From: Cellulomonas cellasea
GTDB taxonomy: Bacteria; Actinomycetota; Actinomycetes; Actinomycetales; Cellulomonadaceae
Length of the DNA stretch: 64,000 bases
Assembly (NCBI RefSeq): GCF_006538745.1
Contig: NZ_BJLR01000017.1
Location: 62,001-126,000 of the forward strand
Reading direction: 5' to 3'
Below are positions 37,677-45,829 of this stretch, piece after piece. The stretch's first letter is position 1, and every line of letters begins with the position of its first letter. Made by a program: the position numbers and the translations under genes. The notes under the pieces are model-generated. The model searched no databases. It was not told the origin of the DNA and saw only the letters and a program-made list of their open reading frames with translations.

Positions 37677-38045
37677 ATGCACCGGCTCGCTGCGAAGAAC
37701 AAGTACATCGGATTCCTCTTCATGAAGATCAGCCCCGAGTACTTCGCGCTCGGGCGCAAGGGGATCCACGAGGTGTCCAAGAGCCACGCGGACAGCCTCG
37801 AGAAGTTCTCCGACCTGCTCACCCACGTCGTGACGAGCGGTCTGACGACCAAGTACGACCAGGTGACGATCGTCGAGGCCGACACGCTCGAGCAGATCCA
37901 CGCGGCGGCGACCGAGTTCCGCATGGGCGCCAAGGCGCAGTACATCGAGATCGTCGACATGGTGGTCGGCATCAAGGCACCGCCGCGCAGCCACGGGGTG
38001 CGGCTCGCGCAGGCCGAGCAGCTCGAGGCGGAGTCGACGGAGTAG
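37677..38045 (+). CDS. GYD-domain-like small protein
   Basis: A 122-residue protein with an alternating beta-alpha pattern (FLFMKISPEYFALGRKGIHEVSKSHADSLEKF ... TTKYDQVTIVEADTLEQIHAAATEFRMGAKAQYIEIVDMV). It fits the GYD family of ferredoxin-like dimers, which have no settled function. GGGGAGG lies 4-5 nt before the ATG. It is monocistronic. The family call rests on pattern only. Confidence 0.6.
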   Translation: MHRLAAKNKYIGFLFMKISPEYFALGRKGIHEVSKSHADSLEKFSDLLTHVVTSGLTTKYDQVTIVEADTLEQIHAAATEFRMGAKAQYIEIVDMVVGIKAPPRSHGVRLAQAEQLEAESTE

Positions 38046-38220
38046 CGCTGCCCGACGGAGTGGCGCGCGACGGAGTGGCGCGCGCTCGTTGGAGTGCGCG
38101 TGGCCGCGTCGCCAGGGTCACCGCGCCGCGGCCGGGGTCTCGGCGGTGCAGGCGGTCGCAATGCCAGCGGCACGGCAATCGGCTTGCCGGTGCGTCCGCG
38201 TCGGTGGTTCGTTGGGCCGC

Positions 38221-39069
38221 GTGAGCCACCCCGAGACCACCGACGACGCCCTCGCCGCGCTCGTGCGCCCCGACCGCTACCCGCTCTCCTCGGCGTACGA
38301 CCCCCGCTGGCTCGTCGGGCTCGACATGGGCCCGAACCCGCTGTGGCTGCTCGAGGACCTGTGCCACGACCTCGACCTGCGCCCGGGGATGCGCGTGCTC
38401 GACCTCGGCGCCGGCCGGGGCGCGACGTCGGTCTTCCTCGCGCGCGAGCTCGGCGTCGAGGTCGTCGCCGCGGACCTGTGGGTCGACCCGGCGGACGTGA
38501 CGGCCGTGCTCGACGCCGCCGGGGTCGCCGACCGCGTCCGGGCGGTCCGCGCCGAGGCGCACTCCCTGCCGTTCGAGCCCGCGAGCTTCGACGCCGTCGT
38601 GTGCATCGACGCGTTCGAGTACTTCGGGACGTCCGAGCACTACCTGCCCCACCTCACGCGCCTGCTCGTGCCCGGCGGCCGGCTCGGCGTCGCCACGCCC
38701 GCGCTGCGCCGCGAGGTGCGCGACCTCGGCGCCGTCCCGCCGCACGTCGCGGCGTGCGTCGGGTGGGAGGCCCTCGCGTGGCACACGCCGGAGTGGTGGC
38801 GGTTCCACTGGGAGGTGACCGGGCTGGTCACCGACGTCGTCGCGCGCCTGAAGCACGGCGGGTGGGACGACTGGCTGCGGTGGCAGCGAGCGGTCGCGGC
38901 GCTCGGTCCCGTGGGGGCGGATGCCGACCGGGAGGCGGCGCACGCGTCGGAGGCCGCTGCCGCGGTCGTGCCCGACGGAGCCGGTGCCGACGCGGTCCTG
39001 ACGATGCTCGAGGCCGACGGTGGCGAGCTCCTCTCCTTCACGCTCCTCTCGGCGCGCACCCCGGTCTGA
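38221..39069 (+). CDS. Class I SAM-dependent methyltransferase
   Basis: A 282-residue protein. The SAM-binding motif I VLDLGAGRGATSVFLA (near residue 60) is followed by an acidic residue at the end of beta 2 (VVAADLW), motif II-like FDAVVCIDAFEYFG and the post-motif LVPGGRLGVATP. The family resembles methyltransferases acting on small molecules. The substrate is not known. The GTG start has no ribosome site and is chosen because the upstream frame is Arg-rich. Confidence 0.85.
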   Translation: MSHPETTDDALAALVRPDRYPLSSAYDPRWLVGLDMGPNPLWLLEDLCHDLDLRPGMRVLDLGAGRGATSVFLARELGVEVVAADLWVDPADVTAVLDAAGVADRVRAVRAEAHSLPFEPASFDAVVCIDAFEYFGTSEHYLPHLTRLLVPGGRLGVATPALRREVRDLGAVPPHVAACVGWEALAWHTPEWWRFHWEVTGLVTDVVARLKHGGWDDWLRWQRAVAALGPVGADADREAAHASEAAAAVVPDGAGADAVLTMLEADGGELLSFTLLSARTPV

Positions 39070-39175
39070 CCTCGCCCCGGCCGACTCCGTTCCGTGGTGG
39101 CCCGACGTCGTCGCTCGGACCGGCCTCGTTCCCCGCACCTGGCGGCCACCCCGTCCGGGTCTACCGTCGGACGTC

Positions 39176-39979
39176 GTGACCGCTGACGCGTTCGGACGAC
39201 CCGACCCCGCCGGAGCACCTCCGGCCGTCCCCGCGCTCGACCCCCGCCGCGCCGGTGCGTTCGGGTCGTACGCCGAGGAGTACGACCGGTGGCGCGCGCA
39301 CTACCCCGACGCCGCGGTCGACTGGCTCGTGCCGCCGGGGGCGGTGCGGGTCGCCGACGTCGGTGCCGGGACGGGCAGGCTGACCGGCCCGCTGCTGGCG
39401 CGCGGGCTCGACGTCGTCGCGGTCGAGCCGGCCGCGGCGATGCTCGACGTGCTGCGGCGGCGGCATCCCGCGGCGGAGGCGCACGTCGCCGGCGCGGAGC
39501 ACCTGCCGCTGGGGGACGAGAGCGTCGACGCGGTGCTCGTCGCGACGGCGTGGCACTGGTTCCGCCACGACGCCGCGATCGCCGAGGTCCGGCGCGTGCT
39601 GCGCGCGGGCGGCCGGCTCGGGCTGGTGTGGAACGGGCCGCGCCCGCGCGAGGGCTGGACCGCGGCGCTCGCGGAGCTCGACCCGGACGGCGGACGCACC
39701 GAGTTCCGCGACCCCGTGCGCCGCGCGGTCGGCGTGCCCCCGGACGAGGTCGAGACCCTCGACGTGCTGTGGGACTGGCACGTGACGCCCGACGAGGTCC
39801 GTGGGCTGCTCGGGACGCACTCGGGGATCGCCGTGCTCGCGCCCGCCGAGCGTGAGCGCGTGCTCGATTCGGCCTGGGCGATCGTCGAGGCCGAGCGCCG
39901 GCGGCTCGGGACGGCGACGGTCGCGTGGCCGCAGGCCGCGGAGTGCGTCCGCTGGCGTCCCCGACCGGGCGCCACCTGA
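39176..39979 (+). CDS. Class I SAM-dependent methyltransferase (UbiE/menaquinone-like group)
   Basis: A 267-residue protein with AFGSYAEEYDRWRAHYPD before motif I VADVGAGTGRLTGPLLARG, then VVAVEPAAAML and WHWFRHDAAIAEVRRVLRAGGRLGLVWN. These are typical of methyltransferase domain 11 proteins annotated near 'trans-aconitate/UbiE'. The GTG start is preceded by TACCGT with an 8-nt gap, suggesting a leaderless message separate from the preceding methyltransferase gene. Confidence 0.87.
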   Translation: MTADAFGRPDPAGAPPAVPALDPRRAGAFGSYAEEYDRWRAHYPDAAVDWLVPPGAVRVADVGAGTGRLTGPLLARGLDVVAVEPAAAMLDVLRRRHPAAEAHVAGAEHLPLGDESVDAVLVATAWHWFRHDAAIAEVRRVLRAGGRLGLVWNGPRPREGWTAALAELDPDGGRTEFRDPVRRAVGVPPDEVETLDVLWDWHVTPDEVRGLLGTHSGIAVLAPAERERVLDSAWAIVEAERRRLGTATVAWPQAAECVRWRPRPGAT

Positions 39980-40046
39980 CGGAGCGGGCGGGCCGCCGTC
40001 CACAGCGCGTGCGCGGCGGCCGCAGCCGACCGCCCGGCGCGCCGGC

Positions 40047-40868
40047 TCAGAGGTGCCGGCTCGCGGGGACGCTGTGCTCCGGCTCGCGGGCGAGCGCCAC
40101 GTCGACGACGAGCGCCCGGTGGTCCGAGAGGCCCGTGTCGAGCGCCCGCCCGAGCGAGGTGGCCTCGATCGGCCCGTCGGCCAGGACATGGTCGAGCTGA
40201 CGGTTCGGGTTCTCGAGCGGGAACGTGTTGGTGCTGGTCAGGGGGCGCCACCGGCTCACGCGCGCGGCCCTGTCGCCCTCGAGGTTGAGGTCGCCCATGA
40301 GCACGACCGGCCGCGGGACACCGCGCAGGTCGCGCACGAGGTGGCGCAGCTGCCGGGAGTTCCAGCCGGGGATGAAGCTCAGGTGCGTCGAGACGACCGT
40401 CATGGCGACGGGCCGACCCCCGTCGTCCGCGGGCACCTCGATCACGGCGGCGAGCGCCGCGCGCGGCTCGTCCTGCACCATCGACGGCACCCGCTGCCCG
40501 GGGAACACCACGGGGACCTTGCGGGTGAGCGCCGGCAGGGCCAGCGCGTGCCACGACAGCACCGGGTGCCGGCTCAGCAGGGCGATCCCGTAGCTCGCGG
40601 TGTTGGGCTGGAGCTCTCCGTCCGCGGCCGACCACAGGTCCGGCGTCCCGGCGAGCGTCGCGACGAACCGGTGCTCGGGCGCGTCCATCGCCTCGGCGGC
40701 GACCGCCGTGAGGTCGGCGCCGTGCGAGCGGGGCTGGTCGCGGTCGACCTCCTGCAGCGCGAGCACGTCCGCGTCGAGCCGGGCGACGGCCGCCCCGAAG
40801 CGGTCGAGGTCCACCTCGCCGTCCGTGAGCGACCTCCCGTGCAGGATGTTGAAGGTCGCGAGTCGCAT
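40047..40868 (-). CDS. Endonuclease/exonuclease/phosphatase (EEP) family protein
   Basis: A 273-residue protein with the EEP order of motifs: TFNILHG (Asn), LALQEVDR (catalytic metal Glu), STHLSFIPGWNSRQL, MGDLNLEG (Asp and Asn), DHVLADG and SDHRALVVDV (Asp-His). It is a Mg2+-dependent phosphodiesterase acting on DNA, lipid or sugar phosphates; the substrate is not predictable. There is no signal peptide. AACAAT lies 7 nt before the ATG (leaderless type). Confidence 0.88.
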   Translation of the reverse strand: MRLATFNILHGRSLTDGEVDLDRFGAAVARLDADVLALQEVDRDQPRSHGADLTAVAAEAMDAPEHRFVATLAGTPDLWSAADGELQPNTASYGIALLSRHPVLSWHALALPALTRKVPVVFPGQRVPSMVQDEPRAALAAVIEVPADDGGRPVAMTVVSTHLSFIPGWNSRQLRHLVRDLRGVPRPVVLMGDLNLEGDRAARVSRWRPLTSTNTFPLENPNRQLDHVLADGPIEATSLGRALDTGLSDHRALVVDVALAREPEHSVPASRHL

Positions 40869-40925
40869 CGCACCGATTGTTGCCCTCGCACTGCGAGCCC
40901 GCACGCGGTCGTGTAGACCCGTGGC

Positions 40926-41492
40926 ATGCCCATCGACGATCGCGAGGCGATGCACGACGGCCTGCGGCTCACGGCCGTGGCGCTCGGCCAGGCCGACATC
41001 CCGTACGCCCTGTGCGGCGGGTACGCCGCGTGGGCCCGTGGCGCGCCGGAGCCCGACCACGACGCCGACTTCCTCATCCGCGAGGAGGACGTCGACGTGG
41101 CGCGCGCGGCCCTCGAGGAGGCGGGTCTCGAGGTCCTCGACCCCGCCGAGGACTGGCTGTTCAAGGCGTTCCACAAGGGCGAGCTCATCGACATCCTCTT
41201 CCGCATGACGGGCGAGCCCGTCGACGAGGGGCTGTTCGAGCGGTCCGACCGCATCGAGGTGCTCGCGGTGCGGATGCCGGTGCTCAGCGCGACCGACGTG
41301 CTGTCGAGCAAGCTGCGCGTGCTCGGCGAGCACTACTGCGACTTCTCGCGGCTCCTGCCGGTCGCACGGGCGCTGCGCGAGCAGATCGACTGGGAGGTCG
41401 TGCGCCGCGAGGTCGGCGACAACCCGTACGCGCGCGCGTTCCTGTTCCTGCTCGACGACCTGCGCGTCACCCCGTCGGGCGACGCGGACTGA
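40926..41492 (+). CDS. Nucleotidyltransferase-like protein (AbiEii/MNT fold)
   Basis: A 188-residue protein. The core is CGGYAAWARGAPEPDHDADFLI: Gly-Gly turn, then two acidic residues on a strand (DAD), as in polymerase-beta-type nucleotidyltransferases. It may be related to AbiEii/MNT toxins that add nucleotides to tRNA or antitoxins, but there is no partner gene of antitoxin type beside it. TAGACC lies 7 nt before the ATG. Confidence 0.7.
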   Translation: MPIDDREAMHDGLRLTAVALGQADIPYALCGGYAAWARGAPEPDHDADFLIREEDVDVARAALEEAGLEVLDPAEDWLFKAFHKGELIDILFRMTGEPVDEGLFERSDRIEVLAVRMPVLSATDVLSSKLRVLGEHYCDFSRLLPVARALREQIDWEVVRREVGDNPYARAFLFLLDDLRVTPSGDAD

Positions 41493-41524
41493 GCCCGTCG
41501 CCGGGCGGGTGCGACGATGTCGCG

Positions 41525-42067
41525 GTGCCCCCCGACACCCCGCCGAGCAGCGCCTTCGTGCCCGACGCACCCGCACCGGTGCGCGTCGTCCCCGTGACGG
41601 CGGACCACGCGCGCGGGGTGCTCGCCGTGTTCGACGAGGGCATGCGCGCGGGGAACGCGACGTTCGAGACGCGCGTCCCGGCGTGGGACGAGTGGGACGC
41701 GCGGCACAGCGCGGAGCACCGGTTCGTCGCGCTCGACGACGACGGCGACGTGCTCGGCTGGGCGGCGGTCGGTCCGGTGAGCACCCGGGCCGCGTACGCG
41801 GGGGTCGTCGAGCTCTCGGTCTACGTGGCCGGGCGGGCACAGGGCCGGGGCGTGGGCGGCGCGCTCGTCCGCGCGGTCGTCGCGAGCACCGAGGCCGCCG
41901 GCATCTGGACCGTGCAGTCGGGCGTCTTCCGGGAGAACAGCGCCTCGCTCGCGCTGCACGAGCGCCACGGCTTCCGGGTCGTCGGGGTGCGCGAGCGCAT
42001 CGGGCGGCGCGACGGCCGCTGGCGCGACGTCGTCCTGCTCGAGCGGCGCAGCCCGGTCGTGGACTGA
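41525..42067 (+). CDS. GNAT N-acetyltransferase (phosphinothricin-acetyltransferase-like)
   Basis: A 180-residue GNAT domain: ARGVLAVFDEGMRAGNATFET at the start, acetyl-CoA loop VYVAGRAQGRGVGGALV and the GFRVVGVRERIGRRDGRWRDVVLLE tail, typical of the PAT/YncA branch. It acetylates amino groups of small molecules such as methionine sulfoximine or toxins. GTG is supported by GACGAT exactly 6 nt upstream (leaderless type). The stop codon lies inside a 16-bp tandem repeat. Confidence 0.88.
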   Translation: MPPDTPPSSAFVPDAPAPVRVVPVTADHARGVLAVFDEGMRAGNATFETRVPAWDEWDARHSAEHRFVALDDDGDVLGWAAVGPVSTRAAYAGVVELSVYVAGRAQGRGVGGALVRAVVASTEAAGIWTVQSGVFRENSASLALHERHGFRVVGVRERIGRRDGRWRDVVLLERRSPVVD

Positions 42068-42106
42068 CCCCGTTGTGGACTGACCCCGTCGTGGACTGAT
42101 CCCGTC
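42059..42106. repeat. Three tandem 16-bp repeats spanning the acetyltransferase stop codon
   Basis: GTGGACTGACCCCGTT occurs three times with one or two substitutions (42059, 42075, 42091). The TGA stop of the acetyltransferase is part of the first unit. Confidence 0.75.
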
Positions 42107-42191
42107 CCGGGCTCACCCGGACTCCTCATGTCCCGCGCGCACCGGCCGATGGGGGAGCCGGTGGTCCGTCGGACGAGAGGTGAGGGTCGGG

Positions 42192-43355
42192 GTGCAGGCG
42201 AGCGAGACTGAGCGGGTCGAGGCGCTGCACCGGCTGGGGGTGCTCGACTCCGGCCCGGACCGGCGCTTCGACGACGTCGTCCGCCTCGCGCGGCGGCTCT
42301 TCGAGGTGCCGACGGCGCTCGTGACGCTGGTCGACCGCACTCGGACCGTGCACAAGGCCGGCGACCCCGGCGGGGTGCTGCCCCGCGAGCAGACGTTCTG
42401 CTCGACCACGGTCGCCGAGGACCGCACGCTCGTCGTGCCCGACGCGACCCTGGACCCCCGGTTCGCTGGCCTGCCGCGCGTCGCGGGCGAGGAGCACGTG
42501 CGCTTCTACGCCGGCCAGCCGCTCCGGGCGCCCGGCGGTCACCGGGTCGGGGTGCTGTGCCTCGTCGACGTCCGTCCGCGCGAGTTCGGCCCCGAGCAGC
42601 AGGCCCTGCTGCGAGACCTGGCGCACTGGGTCGAGGCGCAGATGGCCGTCGAGCTCGAGCTCGAGCGCGCCGCCCAGATCCAGGCCGGGCTCCTGCCGCG
42701 CGAGGCGCCGCTCGTCCCGGGCTACGGCGTCGCGGGGGCGTGCGTCGCCGCGGGCATCGGCGGGGACTTCTTCGACTGGTCGCCGACCCCGGCCGGGCTG
42801 ACGCTGAGCATCGTCGACGTCCTCGGCACCGGCCCGGCCGCGAGCATCATGGCGGCGTCCGTGCGCGCGGTCCTGCGCGTCGCGTCCCGCCAGGCGGGGG
42901 TCGCCGGCGCGCTCGAGGAGGCCGGCGCCGTCCTGCACACGGACCTGCACGCGACCGGCTTTCTCGCGACGAGCTTCCACGCGCACCTCGACCGGGCGAC
43001 CGGCGACGTGACCTACGCCGACGCGGGCCACGGGCTGACCCTCGTCGTGCACCCCGACGGGACGAGCACCCGGCTCGCCGCGTCAGGCCTGCCGCTCGGG
43101 GTCCTGCCCACGCCCGTCACGGCGGAGCGCACGGTCCACCTCGACCCCGGCGACCTGCTCGTGACGTTCAGCGACGGGCTCGTCGAGCGGTTCACGAACA
43201 GCGCCGACTGCCTGCCCGCGGTGCACGACGCGCTGCGCGGGGCGGCGAGCGCGCAGGCGGCGGTCGACGCGGTCCTGGCGCTCGCGGCGCAGGGGCGCGC
43301 GGGGGCCGCGGACGTGACCGTGCTCGCGGTGCGACGGGACGACGCCGGCGTCTGA
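42192..43355 (+). CDS. GAF-SpoIIE serine phosphatase (second copy)
   Basis: A 387-residue paralogue of the phosphatase at 29250-30497, with the same order: GAF (about 5-150; FCSTTVAE, FYAGQPL) and SpoIIE domain (about 175-385). Metal-site segments GGDFFDW, VDVLGTGPAAS (GTG where GKG is usual), YADAGHG and TFSDGLVE retain the acidic residues. The start GTG has AGAGGTGAGGG 5 nt upstream; GTG 42180 is the alternative. No STAS or kinase gene is beside it, so it may act on the operon at 26.5-30.5 kb or on partners elsewhere. Confidence 0.87.
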   Translation: MQASETERVEALHRLGVLDSGPDRRFDDVVRLARRLFEVPTALVTLVDRTRTVHKAGDPGGVLPREQTFCSTTVAEDRTLVVPDATLDPRFAGLPRVAGEEHVRFYAGQPLRAPGGHRVGVLCLVDVRPREFGPEQQALLRDLAHWVEAQMAVELELERAAQIQAGLLPREAPLVPGYGVAGACVAAGIGGDFFDWSPTPAGLTLSIVDVLGTGPAASIMAASVRAVLRVASRQAGVAGALEEAGAVLHTDLHATGFLATSFHAHLDRATGDVTYADAGHGLTLVVHPDGTSTRLAASGLPLGVLPTPVTAERTVHLDPGDLLVTFSDGLVERFTNSADCLPAVHDALRGAASAQAAVDAVLALAAQGRAGAADVTVLAVRRDDAGV

Positions 43356-43396
43356 CCCGGGCGCCGGATGCTTCACGCCGACCGGGCCGGTCGGGG

Positions 43397-43735
43397 TCAG
43401 CGGCCGCGGCCCTCGCGCGGCGCTCGGGGGTCGTCGCGCGGCTCGGGGGGCGCCGGCGTGGGCGTGGCCGTGGCGGCCGGCGTGGACAGCAGCGCGGCGA
43501 CGGGCCGCGGTGCGGTGAGCTCGGGGACCGCGGGGGCGCTGAAGTCGGGGACCGTCCGGACCGTCGCCACCAGCGTCTCGGTGTCGGTGAACACCGCGGA
43601 CGTCGCGTCGGGTGCGGTCGCCGACGCGCCGAGCAGCCCGCCGGCGGCGACGAGCGCGGCCGCGACGAGGCGCAGCGTGCGACCGCGGGCGGCGGCGGCG
43701 GTCCCGGGCCGGGGCTCAGCCGAGGAGCAGGTCAT
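43397..43735 (-). CDS. Small SipW-dependent-type exported protein
   Basis: A 112-residue protein. The N-terminal hydrophobic segment is followed by AVFTDTETL, the pattern after the signal in TasA/camelysin-type proteins that are processed by SipW-like peptidases. The mature part is only about 65 residues and ends Pro/Arg rich. Its start lies 20 nt inside the SipW-type peptidase gene. It is the third gene of the unit and may be a minor fibre or anchoring component. Confidence 0.6.
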   Translation of the reverse strand: MTCSSAEPRPGTAAAARGRTLRLVAAALVAAGGLLGASATAPDATSAVFTDTETLVATVRTVPDFSAPAVPELTAPRPVAALLSTPAATATPTPAPPEPRDDPRAPREGRGR

Positions 43736-44945
43736 CGGCCCTCCCGCGGTGCCGCGGCGGGCGGGGGGCGCGCCGGCTGTCGAGCAGCGACTGGACCTCC
43801 ATGACGGCGAGCGCGACGAGCGGCGGCACGAGCATCGCGAACCGGCCCTCGGCGGACCGGGCCCACGCGAGCACCCACCCCCAGCCCGGGTAGACGTCGA
43901 GCACCACGCCGCGCACGCGCGAGAGCGGCGTCGCGTCAGGGTCGGGCGCGGGGTTCGCGTCGCCCTTCGTCACGATGAACGGGCGCTCGACGAGCTCGCC
44001 CGTGACCGGGTCGCGCGTCGGGAGCATGCGGCCCGTGGCCTCGTCCTGGCGCAGCACCGGCAGGTAGTGCAGCGCGACGATCCGGTGCGTCACGAGCGTG
44101 TCGGAGCCCGGCGGCCAGAACGACACGACCTGACCGACGCGCAGCTGGGACGGGTCCGTGATGCGCCGCATGATGACGGCGTCGCCGGCGTCGAAGCCGC
44201 CCGCCTCCGTCCCGGACATCGAGCCGGACGTCACGATGAGCACGCGCTGGTCGTGCAGCTGGAACCACAGCGGCACGAGCAGCGAGATCGCGTACGCCGT
44301 CACGCACACCACGACCACGAGCCACGCGACCGCCGTGACGAGGCGCCGGCGCCAGGTCCGCGGGACGCGCGCGAGGCTCGCCGGGGTCCACTGCGCGCGG
44401 TGCGGTGCGGGGCCCCGCGCGGTGCGGGGCCGACCGACGGCGCGCACCGCGCGGGTGAACGTGGGGAACCAGCGCGCCGCCGTGCCGGGCCGGGCCGCGC
44501 CCGTGACCCACGAGCCGCCGCGCAGCTCCTGGTCGCGTGCCGCCGACGCGACCGCCTCGAGCCCGATCGCGGGCGTCGAGCCCGTCGGCAGGCCGTGGTT
44601 GTCGGGCCGAGCCGACCGCGGCGCGGCGGGCGTCGCGGCCCGGACGAACCGTGGCGGGAGCCCGGGCTGGCGCGGCCGTGCGTGCCCGGGCGGACGCGGT
44701 CCGCGTGGGGCGGGCCGCGGCGCAGGTGCGGGCGGCCGGATCACCGAGGACGGCGACGGCGACGGGGCCCGCGCCGGCGAGGGCGCGGCGGGTCGTGCGG
44801 CGTCCGGTGCGGCACCCGGCGCCGACGTGAGCCGCGCGGTCGGGACCGACGGCGGACCGACCCGGGGCACGGCGACGCCCCGCGTCCCGCCGACGGGTTC
44901 GTCGGCGGGCGCGGTCGTTCCGTACGGCCGGGTCGTCGTGCTCAC
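43716..44945 (-). CDS. SipW-type signal peptidase I with a 195-residue Pro/Ala/Arg-rich N-terminal extension
   Basis: A 409-residue protein. Residues 1-195 are disordered and probably cytoplasmic. A membrane helix (about 202-228) leads to the peptidase domain with catalytic Ser242 (TSGSMSG) and, in place of the bacterial Lys, His287 in LVTHRIV: the ER/SipW-type Ser-His pair. GDANPAPDPDA and VRGVVLDVYPGWGWVL follow, then a C-terminal helix. It should cut the signal of the TasA-like proteins on either side. The GTG start overlaps the upstream stop (GTGA). Confidence 0.9.
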   Translation of the reverse strand: MSTTTRPYGTTAPADEPVGGTRGVAVPRVGPPSVPTARLTSAPGAAPDAARPAAPSPARAPSPSPSSVIRPPAPAPRPAPRGPRPPGHARPRQPGLPPRFVRAATPAAPRSARPDNHGLPTGSTPAIGLEAVASAARDQELRGGSWVTGAARPGTAARWFPTFTRAVRAVGRPRTARGPAPHRAQWTPASLARVPRTWRRRLVTAVAWLVVVVCVTAYAISLLVPLWFQLHDQRVLIVTSGSMSGTEAGGFDAGDAVIMRRITDPSQLRVGQVVSFWPPGSDTLVTHRIVALHYLPVLRQDEATGRMLPTRDPVTGELVERPFIVTKGDANPAPDPDATPLSRVRGVVLDVYPGWGWVLAWARSAEGRFAMLVPPLVALAVMEVQSLLDSRRAPRPPRHRGRADDLLLG

Positions 44946-45661
44946 GAGTTGTTGGTCGTCTGCTCCGCGTCGAACCGCAGCGAGATCGAGCTGGACGTGT
45001 CCTGGTACTCGTTGCCCGCGTCCTGCGCGAGGTCGAGGCGCACGCACAGCGTCTCCGACTCCTGCGAGGGCAGGTCCCGGTCGCCGGGCTGCGCGAGGCT
45101 CGTCGGGTCGCCCAGGAGGCGGGTCCACCCGTCGGTCGCGAGCGCCCCGGCACCGTCGACGCGGCCGGCGCGGGCAAGCGGCTCGGCGCCGTCCGTCCCG
45201 GCGCGCGTGCACGTGACCCCGGCGTAGAGGCGGAGCTGGAGCTGCGCGGTCAGGCGGGCGTCCGTGGCCTCGGCGTCGGGCGCGTGGTCGGCGGTGCCGG
45301 ACGACGTGTCGACGTCCGTCGCCTGGTAGCGGACGGCGTAGCGGTAGCGCAGCGAGCCGCCGTTGCGGACGGTGACCTCGGCGAGCACCGCGTCCCCCGG
45401 CGCGAGCCCCCCGCTCGGCACCACGAAGTCGGGCGCGGACGCGGCGAGGTCGATCGTGCCGGTCGTGATGCCGTTCCCGGCGACCGCCTCGTTGTCGGTG
45501 AACAGGGCGGCGGTCGTCAGCGCGGTCACGCCGACGCCGGCGAGGCCGAGGATCACGACGGTCGAGACGAGCCGTCGGCGTCGGGCGGCGTCGTGGCGCT
45601 GCGGGCGGGGGTCGACCATCTCCATGAGGAGCTCGTCCATCGGTCTCGGGGTGCCTTTCAT
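44942..45661 (-). CDS. TasA/camelysin-like exported protein (SipW-dependent type)
   Basis: A 239-residue protein. A basic N-terminus and hydrophobic segment (about 32-52) lead to TAALFTDNEAVAGNGITTGTIDLA, the hallmark of SipW substrates. A beta-rich domain follows with VPSGGLAPGDAVLAEVTVRNGGSLRYRYAVRY, as in the TasA/camelysin fold. In Bacillus such proteins form matrix fibres. Two mature Cys may pair. It is the first gene of the operon, coupled to the peptidase. ATG 45640 is a possible later start. Confidence 0.82.
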   Translation of the reverse strand: MKGTPRPMDELLMEMVDPRPQRHDAARRRRLVSTVVILGLAGVGVTALTTAALFTDNEAVAGNGITTGTIDLAASAPDFVVPSGGLAPGDAVLAEVTVRNGGSLRYRYAVRYQATDVDTSSGTADHAPDAEATDARLTAQLQLRLYAGVTCTRAGTDGAEPLARAGRVDGAGALATDGWTRLLGDPTSLAQPGDRDLPSQESETLCVRLDLAQDAGNEYQDTSSSISLRFDAEQTTNNS

Positions 45662-45829
45662 CGAGGTGGGGCCGCGCGCGGGGCGGGGCCCCGGTGGGGG
45701 TCGGGTGCGTCATCGGCAGGGCGCCCGGGCGACTTGAGCGTTTCTGCACGACTTCGTGCGTGGATCGGGGGGTCTGGGCCGGTGCGGCCCGTCCTGGGCC
45801 GGTGTGCGCCGGTTCGAGGAGCTCTCGGG

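Noticed and set aside
40926-41492. Toxin-antitoxin system built on the nucleotidyltransferase-like protein
   Set aside because: No HEPN, AbiEi or other antitoxin gene is next to it; the neighbours are an EEP nuclease and a GNAT on separate promoters.
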